Source: Planctomycetaceae bacterium (GTDB taxonomy: Bacteria; Planctomycetota; Planctomycetia; Pirellulales; Pirellulaceae). From it: a stretch of DNA of 64,000 bases. Location of the stretch: the NCBI GenBank assembly GCA_020638995.1, contig JACKHM010000004.1:620001-684000 (forward strand), given 5' to 3'. This document shows positions 31,648-42,200 of this stretch, piece by piece (position 1 is the first letter of the stretch; the number at the start of each line of letters is the position of its first letter). Both the position numbers and the translations under genes were made by a program. Below the pieces are notes generated by a model. That model was not told where the DNA came from, searched no databases, and was given only the letters and a program-made list of their open reading frames with translations.

Positions 31648-31794
31648 TCTCAAGCTCCGTGGTGCGAGTGCGATTGTACACAGAGTATTCCATGAATCAC
31701 AGCATCCCAGACGACGCGCGACGTCATCTTTGCTAGGAGCTTGGGACAATAGCGAGTAGATTGGAGAGACCCTAAATCTCAATGAACACAGCGA

Positions 31795-32193
31795 ATGATA
31801 CGAACACCAAAAGTTGGCGATACTGGCGAGCTAAGTCTCATCGTTGATTCGTCGCATACCATCAGATTCGGCGAGCTTGGTGTACCAGAGGTTTTGAGCA
31901 CTCCGACCTTGGTGTGGTACTTGGAACACTCGGCCCGAGAAGTCTTGTTGCCGCTGTTTGAGCCAAACGAAGCGTGCGTTGGTGTGCATGTCGATATCCA
32001 CCATCTGGCCGCTACGCCGATGGGGCACAAAGTCGTATGCCGCGCCAAGGTGATTCATGTCGATGGTCGAGTCGTCACGTTTCAGGTCGAGGCTCATGAC
32101 GAAAGTGAATTGGTGGCCCGCGGCACCCACAAGCGAGCGATCATCGATACGCGACGGTTCTCCCAGGCCGTTTCTCGCAAATCGAAGCCATAG
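31795..32193 (+). CDS. Hot-dog thioesterase, fluoroacetyl-CoA thioesterase (FlK)-like
   Basis: A 132-residue single hot-dog domain. VGDTGELSLIV at the N terminus and the residue set STPTLVWYLEHSA plus VGVHVDIHHLAATPMG match the FlK layout, in which a Thr, a Glu and a His form the catalytic triad. ATG 31795 gives a protein that starts where FlK homologues start; an ATG at 31782 is in another frame and soon stops. The natural substrate in planctomycetes is unknown; short acyl-CoA clearance is the general role. It stands alone between a divergent GYF gene and a convergent PQQ gene. Confidence 0.85.
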   Translation: MIRTPKVGDTGELSLIVDSSHTIRFGELGVPEVLSTPTLVWYLEHSAREVLLPLFEPNEACVGVHVDIHHLAATPMGHKVVCRAKVIHVDGRVVTFQVEAHDESELVARGTHKRAIIDTRRFSQAVSRKSKP

Positions 32194-32293
32194 CGGTCAA
32201 GGTCATTTCGCGATCCACATCGCTGAATCCCCTAGCTCTCCACGCCTCCGTGATTCCAACTCAGTTACTCTCGAACCACCCAGGCCACTTCAT

Positions 32294-34264
32294 TCACGAT
32301 TTGAGCATCAGTATCGCAGCGCCGCCCCAATAGAAACTCGTGAACGCTGCCGCCGTCATCAAGAATTCCCATATCGCCTGCCCCCTCTGTCTGCGAAACC
32401 AGTGTGATCCAGCCAACGAAAATGGCAGGGCGACAACGAATCCGCACAGGAACACCCATTCAAAGACCAGGCTGAGCCTGCGACAGAGCAGAAAGTAGAT
32501 TGTGCAACTCACAAGTAGCAGCGCCGCGGCGCTGCCTGAGCGCAGCCGAGAGATCGCGCCAGCTGGCATTGTATTTCGCGATCGGACTTCCGCGACCGCG
32601 GCCTGAAACGTCACGAAGATACACACGGGCCAAGTAAATACGAAATCACCTTGCCAATGGCTGATGTACGTCGTGCCGAGTGCGCCAGTGACAAACGCCG
32701 AACTCCACGCTACCCAGCGAACGGCTTCATGACGGATCTTCGTCCGGAAGATACTCCGCACAACTAACGCCAATACAGAACTGCCTCCTAGTACTCCGAC
32801 CAAAGAAATCACAAACCAATTCCACAGCCAATCGATACTCGGAATGTCGAAGGCGTACTCCGGCTCGATGCCTAGAATCATGGCGGCCAGATCAACGTAC
32901 TCACGCTGCGGAATATCGGCGACGGTGATTGATCGCCGCAGTGCCGGCGGACTCAAGGTGCTGGGCTCGCCTAAAAAGACACATGCAGCACGGTTGTGAT
33001 TTCGGACGAATAGCCTTCCATGGTGCAGAGTCGGCTGAGTCCAACATATTTCCCCGCTCAAAAGAGAGACGCGTGCGAGTTCTTCATACCGCTCTCGATT
33101 TACACGCGCAAGAACTAACTCGCCGGTGTCACTCAGCGTGATCAACTTCTTATCTGCCACAAGTACGGTAGCGTGTCCGATCCTCGGTTCGCTCGCGTTG
33201 GAGTTCGGCGCGGGTACGTGACGCTGCTGTGGATCACCGACGGACCACAGCTTCGCCCCCGTCATGAAGTCCTGACAAAGAAAGGCCCCTCGCGATGGGC
33301 GATGCGTCTTGGCTTGAGCCTCATGCAAGTCGAAGCCATAAATCGCACCGTCGACCAGCACGCTGGAGAAGATGTCGTTTGACATCTGCGTGCTTTTCCA
33401 GATTGTTCGTACCGGGCGATCCTGGTCGCTTGTTAACTGCAACAATTCAGAGCCAGCTTTGAATGGGCTGGATAGCCACAGATAGGGCGCGGCGTAGATT
33501 GGCCAAGCGGAATGCTCGTCGTAGCCGGAGGACAGTACGTGCCGCCAAATCAATTCGCCGCTCGAGCGGTCGTGGCAAACCAACGCGTTCTGGAGGTACC
33601 CAAGTACGCACGGTCGCTCGTTGAGCGTGATGGGATAGGCCGGCGTATAACTCGCCGAATCATTGCCTGCCTGCCAAACAATCGTTCCATCCGCCGCATC
33701 GAGTGCGATCATACTCGCGCCAGGAGCCCCGATCGGCAGAAACACTCGGCCATCGATGACCGTTGGCGAGCACGAATAGCCGAAGTCTGTGCCTCGCCCC
33801 TGAAGTTCGACCGTTGGATTTCGCGACCACATCAGCTTCCCGTCGTCCGCTGCCAGGCAGCCGATCAGTCCGTTGGGCGCGGCAAAGTAGATTCGCCCAG
33901 CAGCATAGGTTGGTGTGGCTCGCGGTCCTGGATAGACGCCTGCCGTTTCGTGGGGCCAATCGTAGCGGTACTGCCACAACGTCTTGCCTGTGTCCGCCTC
34001 GAGGCATACTACGAATTGTCCTGCGAGCGTTTGATATTGCGTTGCGATTCGATCTTCCCAAGCAATGAATGCAGAGTAGCCCTGCCCGAGTTCTCGCGTC
34101 CACAGTACGGGCGGACCGGCCTTTGGCCACTCATCGAGCAAACCCGTTTCCTGCGAATGACCGTCGAAGTTCGTTCCGCGGATGAAGGGCCACTCGCCGC
34201 GAGCCCGTTCGGCGCCGAAGAGGCACGCGAACAGCAGCAGACAACGTATTCGTCCGCTCGTCAT
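32294..34264 (-). CDS. PQQ-like beta-propeller protein with C-terminal membrane domain
   Basis: A 656-residue protein with a signal peptide (IRCLLLFACLFGAERARG). The propeller has repeated tryptophan-docking blades: LEADTGKTLWQYRY, LAADDGKLMWSRN, LDAADGTIVWQAG and CHDRSSGELIWRH, resembling BamB/quinoprotein-dehydrogenase-like repeats. The C-terminal 190 residues contain about five hydrophobic spans (WFVISLVGVLGGSSVLALVV, FVFTWPVCIFVTFQAAVA, SAAALLLVSCTIYFLL), so the propeller is membrane-tethered. Its ATG overlaps the stop of the DUF1501 gene in an ATGA junction, showing translational coupling. A quinone or haem partner is not evident; a scaffold role is as likely as dehydrogenase activity. 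Confidence 0.88.
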   Translation of the reverse strand: MTSGRIRCLLLFACLFGAERARGEWPFIRGTNFDGHSQETGLLDEWPKAGPPVLWTRELGQGYSAFIAWEDRIATQYQTLAGQFVVCLEADTGKTLWQYRYDWPHETAGVYPGPRATPTYAAGRIYFAAPNGLIGCLAADDGKLMWSRNPTVELQGRGTDFGYSCSPTVIDGRVFLPIGAPGASMIALDAADGTIVWQAGNDSASYTPAYPITLNERPCVLGYLQNALVCHDRSSGELIWRHVLSSGYDEHSAWPIYAAPYLWLSSPFKAGSELLQLTSDQDRPVRTIWKSTQMSNDIFSSVLVDGAIYGFDLHEAQAKTHRPSRGAFLCQDFMTGAKLWSVGDPQQRHVPAPNSNASEPRIGHATVLVADKKLITLSDTGELVLARVNRERYEELARVSLLSGEICWTQPTLHHGRLFVRNHNRAACVFLGEPSTLSPPALRRSITVADIPQREYVDLAAMILGIEPEYAFDIPSIDWLWNWFVISLVGVLGGSSVLALVVRSIFRTKIRHEAVRWVAWSSAFVTGALGTTYISHWQGDFVFTWPVCIFVTFQAAVAEVRSRNTMPAGAISRLRSGSAAALLLVSCTIYFLLCRRLSLVFEWVFLCGFVVALPFSLAGSHWFRRQRGQAIWEFLMTAAAFTSFYWGGAAILMLKS

Positions 34265-35646
34265 GCGATGATGTTATGGACGACGGTGCCTTCTACATCC
34301 GTCAGCCGAAATTGACGACCGCTATACTCGTAGGTCAGCCGCTCATGGTCTAATCCCAACAAGTGCAAGACGGTGGCGTGGAGATCGTGAACGTGGACTT
34401 TGTTTTCAACCGCCGTGAAACCAAACTCGTCCGATGCACCGTGGATTGTTCCGCCTTTGATGCCACCCCCGGCCAGCCACATCGTAAAGCCAAACGGATT
34501 GTGATCGCGACCATCGCCGCTTTGCGAAGTGGGTGTGCGTCCGAACTCGCCACCCCAAATGACTAAGGTCTCGTCCAGCAGTCCACGTTGCTTCAAGTCC
34601 GTGAGCAATTGAGCGATGGGCCGATCAACGTCTTTGCACAGCCGTTCGTTCGACGCGTTGTGATTGCTGTGCGTGTCCCAAGGTTGCCGGTTACCGTAAA
34701 AGACTTGAACAAAGCGAACTCCGCGTTCGCTCAACCGCCGAGCGAGCAGGCAGGACTTGGAGAACTCGCTGGTTCCATACGCTTCAGCGGTCGCCTTGGT
34801 TTCTCGCGAAATATCGAACGTATCGAGCGCCTCGTACTGCATGCGAAACGCTAGTTCCATCGAACGAATACGCGTTTCCAACGCATCATCGCCCGGCCGC
34901 TCGACTGCGTGCTGACGATTGATTTGCGTGACTAGATCTAGCTGACTTCGCTGATCCTCCCTCGACAGAAAATTGTTTTTCAGGTGCGGAATCATCTTCT
35001 CAGGAGTCAGGTCCGAGTTGTTGATATGCGTCGCCTGATGTTGTCCCGGCAAAAACGCCGATCCCCACAGTTTTGGTCCGACGACGGGCTTGCCAGGACA
35101 GAGGGCGATGTAGCTGGGAAGATTTTCGTTCTCCGTGCCCAAGCCGTATGAAGTCCACGATCCGAGACTCGGTCGCGTGGGCGTAAGCACGCCTAGATTC
35201 ATCATGCACAGCGCGGGCGCGTGATTCGGAAAGTCGGTGTGCATCGAACGAATGATCGCCATGTGATCGACATGCTCGCCAAGCTGATGCAAGTGCTCCG
35301 AAACGGGAATGCCCGATTGGCCAAACCGACGAAAACGTACGGTCGAAGGCAACAGGCCAGCGGTCGGCGAAGCTGTTCGGATGTCGGCGCCTTTGGGTTT
35401 TTGGCCTGCGAGCTTTGCCAACAAGGGTTTCGGGTCGAAAGTATCAACTTGCGAAGGACCACCACTCATGAACAGCGATATCACTCGCTTGGCCCGTGGT
35501 GCAAAGTGCGGCGTCACCGCGGCGGCCTGCGATTGCTGAGCCAGCACACCGTTCAGCCCCAACACTGCGAAGCCTCCGCCGACATATCGCAACATGTCGC
35601 GGCGCGAGACTACCTCTGCAACTTGTTTCTTGAAGTTAGTCGACAT
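34261..35646 (-). CDS. DUF1501 protein (Tat-exported)
   Basis: A 461-residue DUF1501 protein. The Tat leader is SRRDMLRYVGGGFAVLGLNG. Family signatures are FMSGGPSQVDTFDPKPLLAK, RSMHTDFPNHAPALCMMN, SCLLARRLSERGVRFVQVFYG, LVIWGGEFGRTPTSQSGDGR and DHNPFGFTMWLAGGGIKGG, with the LLGLDHERLTYEYSGR ending. Its start lies inside the last 11 bases of the PSD1 gene, and its stop overlaps the PQQ gene start, so the three are almost certainly translated together. PSD1-DUF1501 pairing is a hallmark of planctomycetes; the reaction is unknown. Confidence 0.93.
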   Translation of the reverse strand: MSTNFKKQVAEVVSRRDMLRYVGGGFAVLGLNGVLAQQSQAAAVTPHFAPRAKRVISLFMSGGPSQVDTFDPKPLLAKLAGQKPKGADIRTASPTAGLLPSTVRFRRFGQSGIPVSEHLHQLGEHVDHMAIIRSMHTDFPNHAPALCMMNLGVLTPTRPSLGSWTSYGLGTENENLPSYIALCPGKPVVGPKLWGSAFLPGQHQATHINNSDLTPEKMIPHLKNNFLSREDQRSQLDLVTQINRQHAVERPGDDALETRIRSMELAFRMQYEALDTFDISRETKATAEAYGTSEFSKSCLLARRLSERGVRFVQVFYGNRQPWDTHSNHNASNERLCKDVDRPIAQLLTDLKQRGLLDETLVIWGGEFGRTPTSQSGDGRDHNPFGFTMWLAGGGIKGGTIHGASDEFGFTAVENKVHVHDLHATVLHLLGLDHERLTYEYSGRQFRLTDVEGTVVHNIIA

Positions 35647-38071
35647 AGAGAAACTCGTTACTGCTCAATAGGGCGTGTGTGTAGCGCTGCCAGAGCAAGG
35701 CCGTGGCATCGGTCAGAAACTCGTGAGCGATCTGTAGTTCCGGTTCCTGGGGAAGCCGGGCATAGAGCAACCGATAGAGGTGTGTCACACGATTCTCCAA
35801 CGTCTCGCCGGCTTCCCGTTCGATTCGTTCGGCGAGGGCCACCGCCTGTTCACGAATGAACGGCGAGTTGAGGACAAACATCTGCTGAAGGGGTGTCGTC
35901 GTATCCGCTCGCTTCTCGCAATGGATCGCCGGATCTGGAAAGTCAAATGTTTGTAGTGTGTCGCTCAGCTTGTGGCGTGATACCGACGCGTAAATCGTTC
36001 GTCGCACAAAGTTCGCGTCATCTGCATCACCGGACGGTCCACCGATCGACTCATCGAGTTTTCCGCTGACGGCGAGGACGGAATCTCGAAACGCTTCAGC
36101 GTCGAGTCGTCGTCGATTGGAATGCGTCAGCAGGCGGTTATCGGGATCGATCGAAGACGTTTCACGTGGCGCGGCAGATTGCTGATAAGTGCTCGACAAC
36201 ATGATTTCGCGATGCAGCCACTTCATCGACCAGCCGTTCTCCATGAAACGGACCGCCAAGTCGTCCAGCAATTCGGGGTGCGATGGTTTTGAGCCGCTGG
36301 CGCCGAAGTTGCTGGGTGTGTTTACCAGGCCGACTCCGAAATGATGCATCCAAACGCGATTCACTGCCACGCGGGCGGTCAACGGATTGTCGCGATTGGC
36401 AATCGCCTTGGCTAATTCCAAACGCCCGCTTCCGGTCGAGAACTCGTGCGGCTCGCCGTCGGACAGAACCCGTAAGAATCGCCGCTTTACGAGTGGCCCG
36501 AGTCGCCCGGCATCGCCGCGAATGAAGATGTTCAGATCGCGAGGTTTGTCGGGATAATAGACAATCTTCATCCGCTCCTTGCTGATTTCTTCAACGCGGA
36601 CCTGTTCTTCGGTCAGTGAATCGGCAACCGGCACGACGAAACCAGGCGTCTTTTTTAGCTCTTCGATTTCTGCCTTTGTAGTTGCGACTTGCTTGTTTAC
36701 CGTTTCGAGTTCTTGCTTCGCGACCGCCAACCGATCGCTGATCTTGTCGCTTTCCTCACTCTTGCTCTTCTTCTCCAATTCGGATACTTCTTTCGTCAGC
36801 TCTTTCAGTTTCTTCTCCGGGTCGACGAGTTCCTTTTCTAACGCAGCGACACGATCGCGAGCGGGCTGCGTCTTGGCAATTTCGTCCTCGGGAATAATGG
36901 GACGCGTCGTCTGGCGGCACGAAGCAAAAATGCCCGCTAAGGCATAATAATCCTCAACAGTTACCGGATCGTATTTGTGATCGTGACAGCGGGCACAGGC
37001 CAACGTCAAACCGAGCAATCCGCGCCCTATCCCGTCGACTCGGTCTTCCCATTCGTCGGCATAGCGGTTCTCGAGCACGACCTGAGCTAGCGCAACCTCT
37101 TTGTGATAAGAAGGAGCGAGGCCTTGAAATCCGAGTGCCGCGTGATCCTCGGGGCCGGTCTCGGGCAGAAAGTCGGTCGCAAGCTGGCGAATGATGAATT
37201 GGTCGTAAGGAACATCCTCGTTGGTCACTTTGACCACCCAATCACGATAACGCCAGGCATTTTCGTAAGGTCCGTTGAACGGACCCATGTTCGTGTTGTC
37301 CTCGGAATATCTTGCCACATCCAACCAATGCCGTCCCCAACGCTCGCCGTAGTGAGGCGATTCCAGCAACTGATCGATCAGTTTGCGGTACGCTTCGGGC
37401 GACTGGTCGTTAAGGAAAGCGTTTTGTTGATCGATGGTCGGCGGCAGGCCTGTCAAATCGAAGCAGGCTCGACGAAGTAGCGTCTGGCGGTCGGCTTTTA
37501 CGGCGGGGGACAGGCCCTTGGCTTCCATGGCCGCCAGGACAAACGCATCGATTGTCGTAGACAACCAAGACGAATCCGTCACTGTCGGTGGATCGTGGCG
37601 CGTCGGCGGCTTGAGGGACCAGTAACCCTTAGCCTTTTCCCAGTCAATTGCGCGCTCTGGGGCGGCACTTGGCGAGGCATCGCGAGGATCGGGTGCTCCC
37701 ATTGCGACCCACTTCTCAAAGTCGGCGATTACGCTGGCGGCCAACTTGCCATCCGGCGGCATCTGGTATGCATCTTCGCCGTATCGAATCGCCTCGATCA
37801 GCAAACTGTCTTCGACCTTGCCCGGTGAAATGGCGGGACCTGTATCGCCGCCGACGTGCCACCCCTCACGACTGTCGAGCGTCAAGCCACCCTTTAGCTT
37901 ACCCGCCTCTTTTGCTTTGGCCGAATGGCACTCGTAGCACTTTTCGGCCAATACGGGGCGGATCTTCTTCTCAAAAAAATCCAGTGTCGCAGAATCGAAC
38001 TCCGCGCCGAAGGTCGCGGATTTTGCAACCTGGGCGACGGCGATCGTTAAGAGGAAGAGGCGTGGTAGCAT
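35636..38071 (-). CDS. PSCyt1-DUF1549-DUF1553 cytochrome protein
   Basis: The 811-residue protein starts at ATG 38071, where GGAG sits nine bases upstream and a signal peptide follows (LPRLFLLTIAVAQVAKSATFG); a longer open frame upstream is antisense to nothing coding and lacks a ribosome site. PSCyt1 has CYECHSAKAKEAG and a candidate Met ligand in YQMPPDGKL. PSCyt2/DUF1549 starts at FDLTGLPPTIDQQNAF and has CARCHDHKYDP. A coiled coil (LEKELVDPEKKLKELTKEV) separates it from PSD1/DUF1553 (NPLTARVAVNRVWMHHFGVG). The layout is the standard planctomycete one. It is the second gene of a four-gene unit that starts with a TIM-barrel gene. Confidence 0.94.
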   Translation of the reverse strand: MLPRLFLLTIAVAQVAKSATFGAEFDSATLDFFEKKIRPVLAEKCYECHSAKAKEAGKLKGGLTLDSREGWHVGGDTGPAISPGKVEDSLLIEAIRYGEDAYQMPPDGKLAASVIADFEKWVAMGAPDPRDASPSAAPERAIDWEKAKGYWSLKPPTRHDPPTVTDSSWLSTTIDAFVLAAMEAKGLSPAVKADRQTLLRRACFDLTGLPPTIDQQNAFLNDQSPEAYRKLIDQLLESPHYGERWGRHWLDVARYSEDNTNMGPFNGPYENAWRYRDWVVKVTNEDVPYDQFIIRQLATDFLPETGPEDHAALGFQGLAPSYHKEVALAQVVLENRYADEWEDRVDGIGRGLLGLTLACARCHDHKYDPVTVEDYYALAGIFASCRQTTRPIIPEDEIAKTQPARDRVAALEKELVDPEKKLKELTKEVSELEKKSKSEESDKISDRLAVAKQELETVNKQVATTKAEIEELKKTPGFVVPVADSLTEEQVRVEEISKERMKIVYYPDKPRDLNIFIRGDAGRLGPLVKRRFLRVLSDGEPHEFSTGSGRLELAKAIANRDNPLTARVAVNRVWMHHFGVGLVNTPSNFGASGSKPSHPELLDDLAVRFMENGWSMKWLHREIMLSSTYQQSAAPRETSSIDPDNRLLTHSNRRRLDAEAFRDSVLAVSGKLDESIGGPSGDADDANFVRRTIYASVSRHKLSDTLQTFDFPDPAIHCEKRADTTTPLQQMFVLNSPFIREQAVALAERIEREAGETLENRVTHLYRLLYARLPQEPELQIAHEFLTDATALLWQRYTHALLSSNEFLYVD

Positions 38072-38177
38072 GCGGCAGTGCTCCGGCGGGCGTTGATAAC
38101 TTGGAGCGTAAATCGTGGCGGGTATGTCGCCCCTATCGTACCATGTGTCCTCGAAAATAGCACATGCTCGTCGAACA

Positions 38178-39107
38178 TTATGCCGCTGCGGCAGCAGTCC
38201 ACTCTCGTATACTGTCCCGCAACAACGCCAACTCGCGGAACAGCGTCCTGCGATCGCGATTGGCATGTTCCAGGCACCACGGCCCGCGGAATCCGGCCGT
38301 CCAGCCTATTTCGAAGCACCGGCGAAGATCGTATGCTTCATGCTCGCCATTTGGGCCGAGTGTCCTGGCCTTGAAATCGCACGTGACTGCCGAGGGAAAT
38401 GTTTTGGCGAGCGCGGCGTAACGGATATCGTTGTCGTTCCAGTTGCCGGTGTCGGGACAAGCTGCTACGTTTCGACCGACGGCTTTAACCAGTTTGACGA
38501 CAGACTCCGGATCGCCTTGCATCCAACCGTAGTTCTCGACGAGCATCTCAACATTCTTCCGGGCGCTGTATTCGGCAAGTTCCTGGTAGCTCGCGACGTG
38601 GATTCTCCAGTCGGGCATTTCGGGCAAGGGCAATGGGCGGGCCCAGCGGCAGCCTAGTCGCGAGGCCGCATCGATTGAGCTCTTATAGATATCGATCGCC
38701 TTGCGTCGAGTTGCTTCATCGAGACTGTTCATGTCCAAATCACGTTGATTCATCTTTAGATTTGTAAACACGCAACCCGCCTTTTCGGCAGCCTCGCGGC
38801 ACTGGTCCAAGTAGGCTTCGTCGGTTGACGCAAGCGAACTGGTATTCAAATCGATAACTCGCATATCGAGTTCGTCCCGCATGACCCTTGGGAGCTCAAG
38901 CATCGAGAACTGGCCAGGACCGGGTCTTGCAACGAGATGTCCCGAGAGCGACGACGTCGTGATGCCGACTTCATTGGTGAAATCGTTCTTGATCCGGTCT
39001 CCATTTTGGGACTGCTCGGCGACGCTAAACCACGGTGTGATTGCCGCTGGTAATCCCGCCAGGGAGGCCGCACCGATCAAACTGAATTTCCTACGTGTCA
39101 GTTTCAT
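38178..39107 (-). CDS. Tat-exported sugar phosphate isomerase/epimerase-like TIM barrel
   Basis: A 309-residue protein with a Tat leader (TRRKFSLIGAASLAGLPAAI). The AP-endonuclease-2 barrel is seen in VIDLNTSSLASTDEAYLDQC, AAEKAGCVFTNLKMNQ, ASRLGCRWARPLPLPE, MLVENYGWMQGD with the metal Glu, ACPDTGNWNDND with the metal Asp, and the closing WCLEHANRD. Metal-dependent isomerisation of a sugar is the family role. It heads the minus-strand unit with the PSD1 gene 106 bases downstream and is divergent from another PSD1 gene at 39251. Confidence 0.87.
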   Translation of the reverse strand: MKLTRRKFSLIGAASLAGLPAAITPWFSVAEQSQNGDRIKNDFTNEVGITTSSLSGHLVARPGPGQFSMLELPRVMRDELDMRVIDLNTSSLASTDEAYLDQCREAAEKAGCVFTNLKMNQRDLDMNSLDEATRRKAIDIYKSSIDAASRLGCRWARPLPLPEMPDWRIHVASYQELAEYSARKNVEMLVENYGWMQGDPESVVKLVKAVGRNVAACPDTGNWNDNDIRYAALAKTFPSAVTCDFKARTLGPNGEHEAYDLRRCFEIGWTAGFRGPWCLEHANRDRRTLFRELALLRDSIREWTAAAAA

Positions 39108-39250
39108 GGATGGAATTTCGACTCTATTGTTTCGCTACAAACGATTGGGCCAACACTCTCTGTGGCACTTGCACGGAGCATCTGGTTTAATAGTAGAGTA
39201 ATCCCGTGGCGTGGTTGCAACTGCTCACTCCCCAACTATCCCGCCTTACT

Positions 39251-42200
39251 ATGCCGAATTCAGAATTCGCCTATCGCGTCATTGTTACCTTGGGCATTGC
39301 CCTGACGGTGCCCATCCCCGCCCTGGCTGATGACTCAACGTCTTCGCCCAATCGGATCGACTTTGTGCGTGACGTCGAGCCGATCTTTTCAGCCAGGTGT
39401 TATTCATGTCATGGACCGGACGAACAGGAGGGCCAGTTGCGGCTGGATGCACGGTCGATCGTTCGCCGGGGTGGCATCTCCGGACCGCTATTCGAATCTG
39501 GCAAGGGCAAAGAGAGTTTGCTCTATAAGTTTCTTGCAGGTGTTGGAGATGTCGAACGGATGCCCCTCGACGACGAACCGCTCTCTGGAGAAGAAGTCGC
39601 GATCATTGTTCGCTGGATCGACGAAGGTGCGGTCTGGCCCGATGGCGTCGGCGCCGAAGTCGAGCTTGAATCGCATTGGGCGTACGTTCCACCCGCGGCT
39701 TCGACTGTGCCCGAGGTGAGCCAACCGGGTTGGGTGCGAACGCCTATCGATGCGTTCGTGTTGCACCAGCTTGATGCGAGGAAGCTCCATCCATCGGAGC
39801 GAGCCGAAGATGCCCGGCTGCTGCGCCGCGTCTATCTCGACCTGATCGGGCTTCCGCCATCGGTCGAAGAAGTCGACGACTTTGTCGAAAGCAAACGGGT
39901 CGATAAATACGAACAAGTTGTCGACCGACTGCTGGCCTCGCCCCAGTATGGACCGCGGTGGGCTCGTCCTTGGCTGGATGCTGCCAGATACGCGGATAGC
40001 AACGGCTATCAAGCGGATCAATATCGCGAAGTATGGCCGTATCGCGATTGGGTCATCAACGCGATGAATGCCGACATGCCATTCGATCAATTCACGCTGG
40101 AACAGCTGGCTGGCGATCTCTTGCCGGAGCCGACGATTGCCCAACGAATCGCGACGGGCTTCAGCCGTTTGACGACCTGTAACGTCGAGGCCGGTGTTGA
40201 CCCAGAAGAGAATCGTGTCAACCAGATCATCGACCGCGTGAACACAACGGGAACGGTCTGGCTCGGGTCAAGCATCGAATGCGCCCAGTGCCATAACCAC
40301 AAATACGATCCGTTCACGCAGCGCGACTACTACCAGCTGTTCGCCTACTTCAACAACACGCCCCTGGAAGTCGATGGGAACGGCGTCACATACGAGTTCG
40401 TGGGTCCCAAAATGGATCTGCCTTTATCCGAAACGCAGTGCGACGAACGCGAGCAGCTGGAAACCCAAATTGCGGCATTACGCGAGCAGCTTAAACCGCT
40501 CGTTGCTGAACGATTGAAAATGCTGGGTGAATGGGAACAGCAGCAGGCCGCTGCTCAACAAGATACCGCACAGTGGCACGTATTGGATATCGCATCATTC
40601 GAATCCAGCGGGGGAGCTTCCCACACGTTGCTCGACGATAAGTCGATTTTGATCGGAGGGACACTGCCGGACAGCGATATCTACACGATTGTCGTTGACA
40701 CCACGGTACACGATATCACAGGTTTCAAGTTAGAGACGCTGACCGATTCGTCGCTTCCGGACACGGGCCCCGGACGTTACACACGACCGAATTTCATCCT
40801 GCACGAGTTTACCGTCGCCGCCGAGTCGCACGGTGGCGGCAGCGGATCGCAGACGATCGTAAAGCTGCACAGTCCGTCGGCCGACTTTTCACAGAAGGGT
40901 TGGGATGTTGCTGGCGCGATCGACGGAGATGCTAAGACTGGTTGGGCGATCAACCCGGAGTTTGGCAAGCCGCACGAGGCGAGGTTCTTGACGGAGAAGC
41001 CGATTGCCTTCGAGGGCAGTGCGACACTGACGTTCACACTCGATCAGCACTATGGCGGTGGTCGGACAATCGGGCGGATGAGGCTCTCCGCGATGACAGG
41101 TGCGCCCAACAAATCCGATCTGCCTGAGACAATTGCCACAATTCTGAAACGACCTTCGGACAAGCGAAATGCTAAGCAGCGACAAGAGCTGGACGAATAC
41201 TTCACAGAACTCGATCCGTCGATCAAACGGTTACGCGTTCAAGTAGCGGAGTTGCAAAAGAAAGTAGACGCGATCAAACCGACCACGACGCTTGTCATGA
41301 TCGAGCAGGCAGAGCCTCGCAAGACAACGGTCTTTAAACGCGGTAGCTTTCTGGATCAAGGCGAGCCGGTGACGATGAGTACGCCTGAAGCGTTGCCGGA
41401 GTTGGCGGATGTTGAATCGCAGGATCGTCGTGATTTGGCGATGTGGCTTGCGAGCCGCGAAAATCCATTGACAGCTCGCGTTGCGGTCAACCGCTGGTGG
41501 GCCGAAATCTTTGGGCAAGGCATTGTTGCCACCTTGGAAGACTTTGGCACGCAGGGAGAACGTCCCACACATCCCGAATTGCTCGACTGGCTGGCGATGG
41601 AGTTGATGAATAGCGGTTGGTCGATGAAGCATGTGCATCGGCAGATCGTCTTGTCGGCAACGTATCAGCAATCTTCGCGACTCACGCCCGAACTGCAAAA
41701 GCTGGATCCATACAACAAGCTTTACGCACGCGCCCCACGATTCCGCTTGCCCGCCGAAACAGTTCGAGATAATGCCTTGGCCATCGCAGGCCTGCTGTCC
41801 TATAAGATGGCGGGCCCGCCGATCTTTCCGCCTCAGCCACCGAATATCTGGCGGCATGTGGGCCGAAATGAACCGAAGTACGATACTTCGACCGGTAACG
41901 ACCGGTTCCGACGCGGCATCTATGTAATCTGGCGGCGTAGCGCTCCGTATCCGAGTTTCATCAATTTCGATGCGCCGGATCGTGCGTCCTGCGTCGTCAA
42001 CCGACCGCGAACGAATACACCACTCCAAGCCCTGACGCTGATGAACGATCCCGCGTATGTCGAGATGGCGATCGCGTTGGCCGAGCGGATCGCGAATACT
42101 CAAGATTTGAAGTCCGTCGAAGACCGTGTTGCCTTTGCCGTCAAGCTGTGTGCAGCCCGCACAGCAACATCCGAGGAACTGCGGCACTTGGCCGAAGTAT

